Made by a program: the position numbers and the translations under genes. Shown piece by piece: positions 45,678 through 56,134 of a DNA stretch of 64,000 nt. The DNA lies in NCBI GenBank assembly GCA_028673005.1, contig CM054118.1:92170858-92234857 (forward strand). The letters run 5' to 3'. The number at the start of each line of letters is the position of its first letter. Positions within the stretch are counted from its first letter, which is position 1. The notes below the pieces were generated by a model. That model did no database searches. It worked only from the letters and a program-made list of their open reading frames with translations, and was not told the origin of the DNA. The stretch is from Tanypteryx hageni. Its lineage: Eukaryota; Arthropoda; Insecta; Odonata; Petaluridae.

Positions 45678-46422
45678 CAGTGCCATAGCTGGAGCGGGGC
45701 AAGCGGGACATCTGCCCCGGGCGCAACTATATAAGGGGCGCAAAAATTGTTACTGGCAAGTTGTCCGAGGTTGTGTGGCACAAGGACAGGGGCGATTTCA
45801 CTGCTATACTTGTTCCAGACATTACGCATTGTAAGCCCCCTAAAAGCCAACTAACTGATTTAAAGAAATTTATTTTTCCTTATATCTTCCACTATAACTA
45901 CGGATATTCTACGATTACTGTACGACTATTCACTTGTGGAAAATTACCCTGATGTTTTTATTGCGCTTCGCATATTCCCAACACTACCTGTAACAACAGC
46001 AACATGTGAAAGCAGCTTTAGCAAACTGAAGTTAATAAAGAATTATTTAAGATCCAGCATGGGTCAGCAAAGAGATTACCGGGGCTAATCTATCCTTTCT
46101 ATAGAACACGCCACAGCAGAATATATGATGCTATTGATGAGTTTGCTGCATTGAATTCACTTAGAATAACTCTTTAATACCTATTAAAATATTTACATTT
46201 TCTGTATTTAAATTATTTATGTATGCAATGATATTTATAATTATGTATTTAAATTATGTACATTTATAGTGAGAAATTACATCATTTATAATTTATTTTC
46301 ATTTATTAATTTTTCACCAAAAATCTATATAGTAAAAAATATAGGTATTAGAGAATTTTTTATGAAGGGGGCGCATATTTGGTAGTTTTCCCCGGGTGCT
46401 AAAATAGCTAGTTACGGCGCTG
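45678..46422 (+). mobile_element. hAT element, 745-bp deletion derivative with intact 8-bp duplication
   Basis: The left end CAGTGCCATAGCTGG and the right end (reverse complement CAGCGCCGTAACTAG) are imperfect inverted repeats. The exact 8-bp duplication CTCCTGAG flanks it at 45670-45677 and 46423-46430. Inside is the C-terminal end of a hAT transposase. Subterminal GGGGCGCA-type motifs occur near both ends. The size and content mark it as an internally deleted copy. Confidence 0.9.
45927..46180 (+). pseudogene. hAT transposase C-terminal dimerisation domain, disrupted
   Basis: The frame reads YSLVENYPDVFIALRIFPTL, PVTTATCESSFSKLKLIK, NYLRSSMGQQRDYRG and stops at 46086. Sequence in the next frame continues the family pattern (SILSIEHATAE), and a third frame gives AIDEFAALNSLR. 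E-S-S-F-S-K-L-K-x-I-K-x-x-L-R-S-x-M is the hallmark of the hAT C-terminal (hATC) dimerisation region. Two frameshifts disable it. The DDE core is missing. Confidence 0.85.
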
Positions 46423-46430
46423 CTCCTGAG

Positions 46431-46949
46431 TATAAAAAGTCCCTTCTTCATAAGACTTTCACCTCCCTCTTGCACTTTCGGCGCATCCTCATTCCCCATC
46501 CAAGTCCAAGACGTAGCAGTAGATGCATGAAAATTTCGCTCTCAAACGTCGTACAAAGCGTGCGTTTGTTTCCCGATGGAGTAATATACTCCAAAATCCC
46601 GTTTTTACGGAGTGGCTTGGGAACAAGTTCATTCCGGATAAAAGAATTTTCCGTAAAACCGGCATTGTGTAATTTACCCATAGACTTAGCGTGAAATAGG
46701 TACTAAAAATCTGAATAATCATGGAAAGTAACGATTGTTTAATTACGTTTCATAGATTAAAAAACTACAGCGCATAGAACAGTACAAAATTATTGCATCA
46801 TTATTTATGTTAAAGTGCCAGGGAGCCAAATCAAAAATCTACCATCTATTTTTTTCATTCCGTAAAATCGGTTTTTCCGGTAAAACGGTACTACATAAAA
46901 ACGGAATTTTGGTGTATATGTCGTTATCGTCCCACGCGATCATAAGTTA
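46431..46949. other. unassigned DNA
   Basis: Related short motifs (TTTTCCGTAAAACCGG at 46648 and TTTTTCCGGTAAAACGG at 46871) occur about 220 bases apart, perhaps from a decayed repeat. No gene was recognised. Confidence 0.4.
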
Positions 46950-47130
46950 GTAAGGTGTGGGTCGAGAGATGCAAGTAGATGAGGGTGAGTAGCTCCACGG
47001 AAGATGGATTGGGCAGCGAGAGAGATGGAGGTGGAGGGAGAGGTGGAGAGAGAGAGAGAGAGGTGGAGAGAGAGATGGGAAGAGGGGGCGGGGTGGAGAG
47101 AAAGTAAGGGAGGGGAGGTCGTGAGGGCCT
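46950..47130. repeat. GA-rich simple repeat tract
   Basis: The + strand is purine-rich (GGTGGAGAGAGAGAGA and GGGAGGGGAGG). It lies about 200 bp before the long pyrimidine tract and is roughly complementary to it. Confidence 0.75.
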
Positions 47131-47321
47131 TGGGGTGAGGTTTTATTTATAGCACTTGATGGACGAAGGGGGTGAGTGAAAATATTATACTACTATGTGT
47201 TTCGCATTAGAGGGAGTCTGCAGAAGTGATAGTGTCGGTTGGAACTGTGTGTGTGGTTAGAAAGGAGATGATGGTTGGATGGAGTGAGAAGAGGTAGAAG
47301 GGAGTACTGTCCTCAAATCAC

Positions 47322-47325
47322 CTCT

Positions 47326-47369
<44 letters not shown>

Positions 47370-47805
47370 ACCATCTCCTCCACCCTGAACTTGGCTCTGT
47401 TGTATTTTACACCCCCTCCCTATCCCCCTCCTCCCTCCCCCTCCTCCCTCCCATCTCCTCCCTCCGCCATACCCATACACCCTTCGACTCCCCCTTCCCC
47501 TCCTCCCCTCTTCCCCTCCCCCCCTCATCCTACCCCTCCTCCCCCTCTTCCCCTCCCCTCTCACCCTCTACCTCCCCCATCACTCTACCCCTCCTCCCTC
47601 ACCTTCCCCCTCCCCCGTCACCTTTCCCCTCATCCCTCACCTCCCCCTCATCCCTCACCTCCCCCCTCACCCTCCCTCTCACCCTCATCCTCCCTCTCAC
47701 CCTCATCCTCCCCCTCTCCCTCCCCCATCCAACTCCCCCTCCCGCTCCTCCCTCCCGCTCCCCCTCACACTCCTCCTTCCCACTCCCCCTCAGTTCCATT
47801 ACTTT
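47322..47805. repeat. long polypyrimidine tract
   Basis: Nearly 490 bases of C/T on the + strand begin with a CT dinucleotide run (47331-47365) and continue with CCTCCCTCCCC and CACCTCCCCCTCATCC types. It opens false Pro/Ser-rich and Arg/Gly-rich frames on the two strands (47391-47837 +, 47325-47564 -). Confidence 0.9.
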
Positions 47806-47849
47806 GTTTTCAAATCCATATCCCAAATATGGCCTAAGATCAAAATACT

Positions 47850-49145
47850 CATTTTCATTATCAGTTAATGGTAAAACCAACTTTCTTCCAAGTGAATTAA
47901 TAATTTGAGGTCTTTTAATAATTTAGTGGAGTCAGCATTATTACCTTCAAAAGCTTTCTTTACTTGCTGAACTTCTGTTAATATTGGTTTGAGAAATAGC
48001 ATGTACGCTAAATTGGTATCATCAGAATACAATGAATGCAATATTTCAGCAGCATAGCATTTTTCGGAGCTGTATGCAATATTAAAATGAAATATCAGTT
48101 CCTTATATTGTTCAAGTACACCTACTCCCCGATTAACGCTCTTAATTGGTGCCAGGAAAATCGAGCAGTAACTGAAACAGCGCTGTTAGAAACACGTACT
48201 TCCATAAGAAATTACGTTATCAGATTTAATTCGTTCCCGAGATTCTATTAATGGAAATGAAAATAGGTAGTATTATATAAATAATACACCAAAGTATTCT
48301 TTGTTAAGCATATTACGTAGCGTAGAATAGGTCGTCATTTGTATTGCAATGATATTTAAAATATAAATGACGAACAGAATGCATTTTACGGAACATATGT
48401 TGATCTCACGCTGAATAAATCGCGCAGGAGCATTAAGGAATAGGAATTAGAGTAGAAGAAGATACCTGCGTCTATTTATATATAAAGGGTGAGGCAATAG
48501 TCACGATACAGCCACAATTTTATTAACGCAAAGAAAATTGGAACATAATAACCTAAGCATTATGACCGAAGATACTGTTCAATTAAGAGAAGGCAACCAA
48601 TAAGACAGAAACAAAATCGTGTATCAAAACGATCGAAACCTTACTACGTTTCGATAAAGAAATATCGATTCATAAAAGAATCATCGCATGTGCTTGATAA
48701 ACAAAAGAACATGGATTGCGACCAAATAAAGGAAGAATTCAATTATATTTCTATAACATTTAAAGAACTGAACAACCGAAAAGTGAGCAATAAACAAAAA
48801 ACAAACAAATATTGGCGCTCTCCAGCTTTTAGTCGCCGTAAAATCTCTAATTTAACCTCGAGAGTTAAGTTTTTCCTCTTTCTCCTCTGACCACCGGGAC
48901 AGCGTTAAAGCGGGGAGTGGGTGTATTTTTGATACAGCAACTTCAATTGAAATCCAGCTAGTGTGACTTGAGAGAACAATTTTTTTTACCATTACACTTG
49001 CATTGTCAGCTCCTATACCAACTAAATTTTGTAACGGTAATTTAAAGCGAAGGAGAGTTTCTTTGGCAGCATTTACAATTCCTTGAGCATTACATGAGTG
49101 CAATTCAGTTACTGACAAAAATGTATGTATGTATGACTTTTCCAA
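47850..49145 (-). pseudogene. hAT transposase relic, split by a TA-flanked insertion
   Basis: On the - strand, 49145-48926 reads FLSVTELHSCNAQGIVNAAK, FKLPLQNLVGIGADNASVMV and, after a loss of family sequence, SWISIEVAVSKI. The frame stops matching at a TA. It resumes exactly at 48116 with LEQYKELIFHFNIAYSSEKC, YAAEILHSLYSDDTNLAYM, FLKPILTEVQQVKKAFEGNN and ADSTKLLKDLKLLIHL. Both halves fit the DUF4371/ZNF862-like hAT group. Removing 48119-48923 plus one TA restores the frame. The catalytic residues and the dimerisation end are not seen. Confidence 0.82.
48119..48923. mobile_element. Tc1/mariner-like non-autonomous element in the hAT relic
   Basis: The left end CACCTACTCCCCGATTAACG and the right end (reverse complement CACCCACTCCCCGCTTTAACG) are inverted repeats of about 23 bp with one substitution and a one-base indel. 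TA lies directly outside both (48117-48118, 48924-48925). The 805-bp interior encodes nothing recognised. Precise TA duplication fits Tc1/mariner insertion. Confidence 0.75.
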
Positions 49146-49870
49146 TCACGACATAGTAATTCGTAAAGGGAAATGAAAGAACGAAAACTTAAACCGTCCG
49201 CCATTACGTAATTTTTTGTATCAATCAAAGTACCCCAGTTAGGGAAACCCTGCTTTAGAAGATTAATTTTTCTTTAAATTAATTAAATAATCCAGAAAAT
49301 CCGCTATTTGACATTTTTGTACCCCAGATGGTCGATGAAATACCCCAAATTAGCAAAACCGGAGATAGGAAGAGGCGTTTGAAAAGGTTCCGCGGTGGAT
49401 TATCTCGAGTACATATCGCCCTTTTATATTTGACCGTGGGATGGCGACGATTTTTTAAAATTAGAACGAATAAAGGTGGCTTGGGAACAAGACCAAATCG
49501 GGCGGTCGTAGTACGAGGTAAAAATAGGATTAGATGGTTAGAACTTTTAACCTATTACTGAGTCTTCCCTAGATTATTGTTGTTATAACAAGAGCCAATG
49601 GAAAGGGATATTTGGAATACTTAATTTTCACGTGTTTACGTTGTTCTTGCGGAATTTATAGACTTAATGTGTTCTCATTTCTATATTTAACTATTTTCGA
49701 CTTGGACGAGTAGGATCATAGGTTTGTGGTTAATAGAGGCCATGAGAATTAAAAAACGCGATTTTTAAGCTATGAGCTATTCCAAGGAAATTTTACCCAG
49801 CCATCGAGATATCGGCTACTATTCGAAGTTTAACTATCTGTACCTCTTTCCAAATTTTAGTCACCAATCA
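49146..49870. other. unassigned DNA
   Basis: A segment near 49233 (CCCAGTTAGGGAAACCCTGC) resembles hAT-type ends but has no partner. No gene was recognised. Confidence 0.4.
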
Positions 49871-49960
49871 ATCACCTGGTGATGCTGTAACGCAGCGAAA
49901 CCTGTTGTGTTACAAAGTTATTAAAATATTGTTTTCAGTATGAATAAACGCTAAGACATT
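49871..49960 (+). other. Penelope-like end motif with short hairpin
   Basis: CTGGTGA, T, the hairpin GCTG/CAGC with loop TAACG, then CGAAACCTG at 49876-49904 has the same layout as the arm of the insert at 6247-6462 (CTGAAGA, T, GGCGAC/GTCGCC, GAAACGTC). A TTATTAAAATATTG and CAGTATGAATAAACG tail follows. It may be a single Penelope-type end. No protein is nearby. Confidence 0.35.
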
Positions 49961-50778
49961 TTTCAACACTTTTAGGAACCTTCTTGATTCGTGAAGTTAG
50001 TTTTCACCGCTTTCCAAATATATTCCTTAACGTAATCGATGAGGTAAGATTCAAAGACTTACGCCATGTTTTATACGTAATTGATTTTGAATTAAATGCA
50101 GAAATGTCGGAGAAAATTTTCCCATGGTTGAGAGTTAAACTAGGACTTTCAGGCTTCGCCAAAATTTAAAAATAAAGTTTTCTAGAAGAGCATCCTGATT
50201 CTGTACAATTTATTCCGATGATTTAATTGTAAAGGTTTATCTTTAACGCTATTCTCCGAATGTTATACTCTTAACGTTAATATCTTTTGAAACTCAGCGT
50301 ACGACTTAAAGATCCAGGCACCCCACCTGTTTCTGTTCTATTGGTTTAAGTTTTACCGTAGAGCCAAAGAAAAATTTGAGTTAAAATCCCTTCTAGATCG
50401 AACCTCTTCATTTCCACGTTAATTATAAATAAGATTAGGATAATCAATTTTATCCAAAACTGTTAGTCGCTGCTATTTAAGAGTGGGACTGAAAAAATGC
50501 GGCGATGGCGTGGCAACACTTGTTTCGTCCCGCGAAATGTATCTTAAAGCGGTCAGGCGGGAAACTCTCAGGAGAGAGATACATGGGAAGCGAAGAGAGA
50601 GAGAGAGAGCAGGAGGGAGAGAGAGAGAGAGGGGGTAAGAATAGGGACTATATCTGCGATGTTCGTGGGTGGCGGCGGGGAATCGTGAGGAGTCTGCGAG
50701 GGCGTGCATAGTTTCGGTCTCCAGAGATGAATCGGCTCTGAGAAGAGAGAGATAGGGAGAGAGAGAAAGAGTGAGAGA

Positions 50779-50816
<38 letters not shown>

Positions 50817-51140
50817 AAGAGGTTTCGTCAGGGCGGAGTCGGTGCGGGAGATAGGACATCATCGATCATTGACAGCGACGGAGGATGAGGGAATGGGAAA
50901 TGAGGTTTGTGTTTTTAGGTTTGGACCTTCCATCTCCAAACATGCTCCCTCTTTTTATAGTTATTCTTTTACAATCTTCTGTCCGGCAGTTTCTCTCGAG
51001 AGAGATACATACCTTCGCGGCTGGCTCGAAATCGAGAATGAGTGCATCAAAGGGAAGGAACCTTCAACATTGTCACGCGGGATTGATAGTCATGTTTTGT
51101 TTCCCTTTTTCGGTTTCGGTCGGGCCTAGCAATCTTTTTT
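49961..51140. other. unassigned DNA with GA-rich tracts
   Basis: GA-rich runs lie at 50600-50632 and 50735-50815. A splice-like pair (CACTTTTAG near 49975, GATGAGGTAAGA near 50042) encloses 67 bases without a recognisable product. The region lies next to the Penelope-like motif. Confidence 0.4.
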
Positions 51141-51625
51141 AGGCGTGTTTAGTTTCCAGCGTGAGCGCCTATTAGCTTCCGTCTGTCCGTCCGAATGTCT
51201 GTCCGTCCGTCCGCATGTTCGTTTTCGGCTTCTACCGAACGGAATTTTATGAAATTTGTTATTACGAACTTAAAGTCAAAGACGATAAGAAAATCACATA
51301 AATGAATCACGTAAGACAATCAGGGGTACCACTTTAATGATGACAAAAATTAACTTTCGTTCATATCTCGTGAAGTATTGCTCATATCGAAATAGTTTTA
51401 AAAAATAAAACTTGTAGAACTAGTATAGTAATTCTTTTCCTATACATTTTAATCGCAGGAGCAGCCGTTAACAATAAAATCAAACAAGAAAGTCTTAATT
51501 CGAGTTGAACTTGGAAAATGTCTCTCATGGTTACTTCATCATTGTTGCTAACATAAATAAACAATCTCAAGTACAAAAAACGTTTATATAATAATTTATT
51601 TTAAATTCTCCATCGCACGTTATGC
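51141..51625 (+). repeat. repeat family F, single copy
   Basis: It starts AGGCGTGTTTAG and closes a weak hairpin with AGCGCCT at 51164-51170. A run GTCTGTCCGTCCG and TGTCTGTCCGTCCGTCCG follows at 51181-51213, then GAACGGAATTTTATGAAATT. The 3' limit is taken near TATGCGCCTAT (51613-51630), an inverted echo of the start. Only the design, not the sequence, links it to families A and B. Confidence 0.5.
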
Positions 51626-52279
51626 GCCTATTTGTGATACGCTGCACACTTTGCTAACTTGTGCTGTTTCCTATTTCACCCTTAACGACAGCGGGAGTTC
51701 CAAAGTGAAGTGGATTTCTTAGACAAAAAAGAGGCTTTCTGTTCATATTTAGCAACTATATAGTGTGCTCTTTTCTAAGTAGGCCAGGCAATTCTTGGGC
51801 TTAGCAGCAGCTCAGTTCTCTTAAGAATCGCTAATTGTCGAATATCTAAGCCAGGAATGCAAAAACCTTTCACATCCGCGGGCCGCACTTGTGGGTTTTT
51901 ATTTAGTCGATGGCCACACTATAATAAAGGCCGAACAATTTAAAATGAGCAAACTTTGAAATTTTAGGATTCACTTTAGTAGTCGCCAAACGTAAAATAG
52001 ATTGTAAGTTATTGATAATTAAATGTTTTTCACTTGTACCTTTTCCGACTGAAGGAACGGAACTGTGTTCGCAGATTTCATATCAAAGTATTTTTAAAAA
52101 ACCTGAAGCACTAAACTCGCGTAGTCGTCAAAGAAAACATTAAGAGCGATACTAAAATAGTAGCTAATTACCTGGGGGGCTTTGTCCCTTGGGGTTCGCA
52201 GTTTCGAGTTTTCATGCTCGTATCACTTGCTAATATTTTCATTCAAACTCAAGGTACTCTCGAAATAAGTGACCGTAAG
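51626..52279. other. unassigned DNA, possible old hAT end
   Basis: CGCGGGCCGCACTTGTGGG near 51878 and GATGGCCACACTATAATAAA near 51909 recall a terminal segment of some hAT MITEs. No ends or duplication were identified. Confidence 0.3.
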
Positions 52280-52475
52280 TGGTTACACACCTCCGTAGGT
52301 TCTTTCGTTCGCTCTCACCTTTAGGTATCGAATAGACATGTCCTGGCCACTTGGAAATACAAAAATTATGTTTCAAATGAGCCGTCATATATCTCGGAAG
52401 GTTCTTCTGTTCGCTGTCAATTTTAGCAATCGGAAAGTCATGAGTTGGCCACAGGAAATACCGATATTGTTTTAA
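52280..52475 (+). repeat. diverged tandem duplication, period about 108 bp
   Basis: GTAGGTTCTTTCGTTCGCTCTC at 52295 and GAAGGTTCTTCTGTTCGCTGTC at 52398 start parallel segments. They go on to CATGTCCTGGCCACTTGGAAATAC and CATGAGTTGGCCACAGGAAATAC. About two units are present. Confidence 0.6.
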
Positions 52476-52559
52476 TGTTCCACAGTTTATCCATTCAGTG
52501 TATCATTGTAAGTCTAAATCCAAAATTTGATTCGATATGAAGTTAAAATGGTGGGGTTA

Positions 52560-52740
52560 TAGCCGTTCAAAGAGCATTACATACGTACAGACAGGTAAAC
52601 TTGGTGGTTGAAATTTCATTCCCAAAACCTGACTCCGCTCTTCCTTTTGACCTTATTAGATATCATACCAAGTTTGGTGGCTCTAGGATCAAGCGTGTGT
52701 ATTTGTATAGCTCAACAAACAAACAGACAAACACTTTAAA
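52560..52740 (-). repeat. repeat family G, partial
   Basis: On the - strand a run GTTTGTCTGTTTGTTTGTTG (near 52735-52715) is followed about 20 bases later by CTTGATCCTAGAGCCACC and AAACTTGGTATGATATC. This matches the order seen in families A, B and F: tetranucleotide run, then a block ending AAATTTGGTAT. Ends were not identified. Confidence 0.4.
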
Positions 52741-53690
52741 TTATATTATAGATGAGTCAGTCAACAACTGCTTCGCACAAGAGAAGGGTGTGACTTGGGT
52801 ATACTCGTAATTGTGAGCCTCTTTTCAGAACATCCTCATGACAACCACGGCAACCTTCCTGTCTTCACTTTTATAAGAAGTAGCTATCCTATACCCCATT
52901 TATGTTAATTTTATTTCCGTTTACTGCGTTTTTTCTCTCTTCTATAATGTTCACTATATGGATAACCAAATTAAAATTTATACGATTTTTAATATTAAAC
53001 TTATGTTGTAAAATCCTCTGCGTGCCGAAAGGACATCGACGGCGGGCTGCAATTGGTGCATCCCTGTTCTAAGCAGTTCCTCGCTAAAACCATGGATCAT
53101 TGTTCTTTCGCATTATGGTGATATTACCTCATTAAAATATTTCTAGGAAATTTTTAACTAACAAAGGTATGCAAACAAGATAGGAAAGATGAACACATCA
53201 TGCGTGAATACATGCTAGGCAGAGGCGTTCTTTACGATTTATGTATTCATGTAAAAAATATAAATATTAATGGCTTAGTGTAATGTCTAAGAACTGGCAT
53301 ACCAAAGATATATCGAATTTTTGATTCACCGATTTATTTTCTAATCGGTTGTAATTAATAAAACAATCGACAATTATTTCAAACTTAACCCACTCGAATA
53401 GTAGTGATATAACCTTATTGTACACGTTCATTCCTTCGTCGTAAATTACCCATTTCATTTCACTTACAAACGCTGTGTACTACACGTAAAGAAAATAGAC
53501 GTATTTACGTTAATTTCTTCGTCGTAGATGTTCCATTTCCCTTCATATACCAAATGTTATTGCTTACGAAAGAAAATTAAATTAATTAGATATTTACAGC
53601 AGATATTGTTTATTTTAGTTAACACGAAGATATTTTTCGTTGACAACAATTAAAAAACACGGATTTTTTTAAAAGAAAAGTTCATTTTTT
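52741..53690. other. AT-rich DNA, nothing recognised
   Basis: Short frames only. A weakly repeated CGTCGTA..CCATTTC motif occurs at 53436 and 53520. Confidence 0.5.
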
Positions 53691-54592
53691 AGGCGTTCTT
53701 TACCAGCGAAGCGGTAATAGCGGAACGCCTTATGGGCACGTCCGGTCCGTCCGTCCGTCGTAATTTTCACCTCCTAAACCGCTTGACGGATTTTAATTAA
53801 ATTAGGTATGAGTGATCATTATTAAAATTTATCGCCCAACTGTGTTTTTCAACTGAATCCGTCAATTAGAACTTCCACTTTACATAATTACTTTAATAAA
53901 CTTATACTCGTATCTCGTTAAATGGCATCCGTCAAGCAACAATGAAATATCAAACTTTTATCTCTCTAGCTCTTATATGATCTGTAAGTTATAGATTTAA
54001 AAAATCATTCTGATAGAGAACAACATTTGCTACAAGATGGTCCAGACCACCACATAATTACGACTTATAGTTTTGGTGATAAAAATTCAAGAAAATCCCG
54101 AGCAAAACATCGCATATTTTGTTTACATCGATCACGAAGACGGTTCTCTCAGCAAACAACAATTAAAAATCCATGTATTTCTCCCCCATTCTCTTATATT
54201 ATCTATGAGGCATAAATTAAAAAATTTATTTGGATGGAGAACAACATTTACTACAAGATAGTCCCCGAGACTATAGTTTCGGGGATAAAACTTCGAAAAT
54301 CACCTAACCTTTCGATACCGTTCCATACGTATTCCCCATTAATAACGCCTTTGAAATCTCTGTTTATGGAGTATACTTTTCCATCTTGTTGTCACTAGTA
54401 AAGTGGCACTCCCGATTATGCTACGTTAACCATTTATATAATTTTCTTATTTTCTTTGTCCTTATTTCTAAATAACAAATTTCATGGACATCCGCACAGT
54501 AGTTTCGAAGAAGAAACATGCGGACAGACGGACGGACGAACGGACACGACCTGACCCTAAGGCGTCCTTTTTTACTGTTTGTAAGGAACGCC
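53691..54592 (+). mobile_element. repeat family B, complete copy with hairpins at both ends
   Basis: The left end is a compound hairpin: AGGCGTTC (53691-53698) pairs with GAACGCCT (53723-53730), and inside TTACC pairs with GGTAA. TCCGGTCCGTCCGTCCGTCG follows at 53740-53760, then CTAAACCGCTTGACGGATTT. The right end has CGGACAGACGGACGGACG at 54521-54538 and a second hairpin GGCGTCCTT with AAGGAACGCC (54561-54592). The two ends together form an imperfect inverted repeat of about 70 bp. The 900-bp body has no protein. Partial copies are at 10446-11180 and 6843-7270. Confidence 0.8.
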
Positions 54593-55960
54593 CAATAACT
54601 ATACACATGAATCCGGTGGGATTATCCTACGTGAAAGGATCAATAAAAATATAAAAACATAGCAGTGAGGAGTAGTTATTAAGTACCTAATTTTTAAAAA
54701 CAAAAATTTGCCCGTAGGATATATGTACTTTGCGTCTCCGTTTATGTCAATAACATTGCTTTATTAAATTAATTAGAATCATGCTGTGAACTTGAGACTT
54801 GGGTAGGAGTACAGAGGATAAAAATAAGTATATTTTCTCGATGGCAGAATCCGAATCCGTGCCGAATTACCTTAAAAATTCGTTTGATTCCAGAAAAACG
54901 GGATAATTTCAAGATTTTTAGCAATAAAAAATTCTGATATGTAAAGAAGTCTAATTTTATAATGTAAAATGGGAGTGGGGAGAGATAAAGGATTAAAAAT
55001 TGGATTTTATACAGTTAAATTACGAAAAGAGAAGAAAGATGGAAGACTATTTTTATGGCCACTTTATAACATAATTCCATTATTTTAATATAAAAATACA
55101 ATAAGGTTCTTTTAACTTTATTTCTCAAAAATAAACATTACCAGCAAAAATGTACGTTATTTATTCCACTTTTACATCTCCTTTTGCTCTACAACGGGTA
55201 GACTAGTATGTAATAAAAATCCCATCACTATAATAATATAATACACGGAAATGATTTTCAGTTGTTTATGGGAAGTTTTTTAGTGGACATTTATTAACTG
55301 TCTTTCTTTTCAAAATTCTTAGATTTATTTGTTTATTTAATCCTTCCATTATTATTGCAAGTCGGTCGGCTGACCAGGTGGCAACGTAACTAAATACACA
55401 ACCGAGGCACTCGGTAATATAGTCACACACCAAACTACATAATACAAAACATGCATCATATTCCAAACAAATACTACTAACATGTGTTTACACAAAGAAT
55501 TCGGACGGCATAGCCTCGTTTGTTTTATCTCGAATTATATCACATTTTAAACAGAAAATACATTTCGGGCATACATATCGCATCTTTTCATCGTATAATG
55601 AACGTTTGATGTAGGCTAAATCTTGAAGAAGTATTTGTAATTGCAATCAAAATAATTTAACAACCAACATATTATGCAACACATTAATTATCCATATAAT
55701 ACCCTGTAGATGAGCTGCGTACATCCATATGTTTCCTTCATTTCGTTTCTGTAATAATTCCATCAGAACTAACGGGGATACAGCATTTGGCGCAAAAAAA
55801 TTCGGAAAAAGAACTTTCGCTAGGACTCGCTCGGTCGCTCATCGTTCGATCTCTCTCCTTATTGTCTGTGATGGAATGCGAGAGCGAGTAGAAGGCGTGG
55901 TGGGCGCGATCTCATTGTTGTCTTGGGTGGAGGGGGGGGGGCGGGGGTTGTTCAGAGGGT
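54593..55960. other. AT-rich DNA, CpG-richer at the end
   Basis: Nothing was recognised up to about 55790. From there GC rises, with CGCTCGGTCGCTC and a run of nine G at 55932, leading into the promoter-like block. Confidence 0.5.
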
Positions 55961-55969
55961 GTCGCAACA

Positions 55970-56134
55970 GGACTTGGGCGGGGCAACGCTTTTTATACGG
56001 CAGAAAGGCTTAATTTATCGTCTCCGCGTGGATTCTTTCCGCATTGCGTAGACTCTCTTCTGTTTTGTTTTCGACGGCTGTTTTTGTCTTCGACGAATGT
56101 CAAGGGGTAAATTATGGTTTCGCGTAGCGAGCAG
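55970..56134 (+). promoter_or_regulatory. promoter-like block with GC box, TATA-like box and possible first exon
   Basis: A GC box GGGCGGGGC at about 55977 is followed by CTTTTTATACGG near 55989. About 120 bases on, ATTATGG starts a short frame M-V-S-R-S-E-Q at 56114-56134 that ends exactly at CAG|GTGAGC, a good splice donor. A first coding exon of a gene is possible. No downstream exon was found and the sequence offers no homology, so this is inference from signals only. Confidence 0.22.

Noticed and set aside
47391..47837. 148-codon Pro/Ser-rich + frame and the opposite Arg/Gly-rich frames
   Set aside because: They are products of the polypyrimidine tract and are open in multiple frames.
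49976..50042. possible 67-bp exon between CACTTTTAG and GATGAGGTAAGA
   Set aside because: The encoded segment has no known similarity and adjoins a Penelope-like repeat end, so repeat sequence is the better explanation.
53691..54592. CRISPR array or long LTR element
   Set aside because: The repeats in the window are simple runs or dispersed families without regular spacers; no pair of direct LTRs with gag/pol was seen anywhere.
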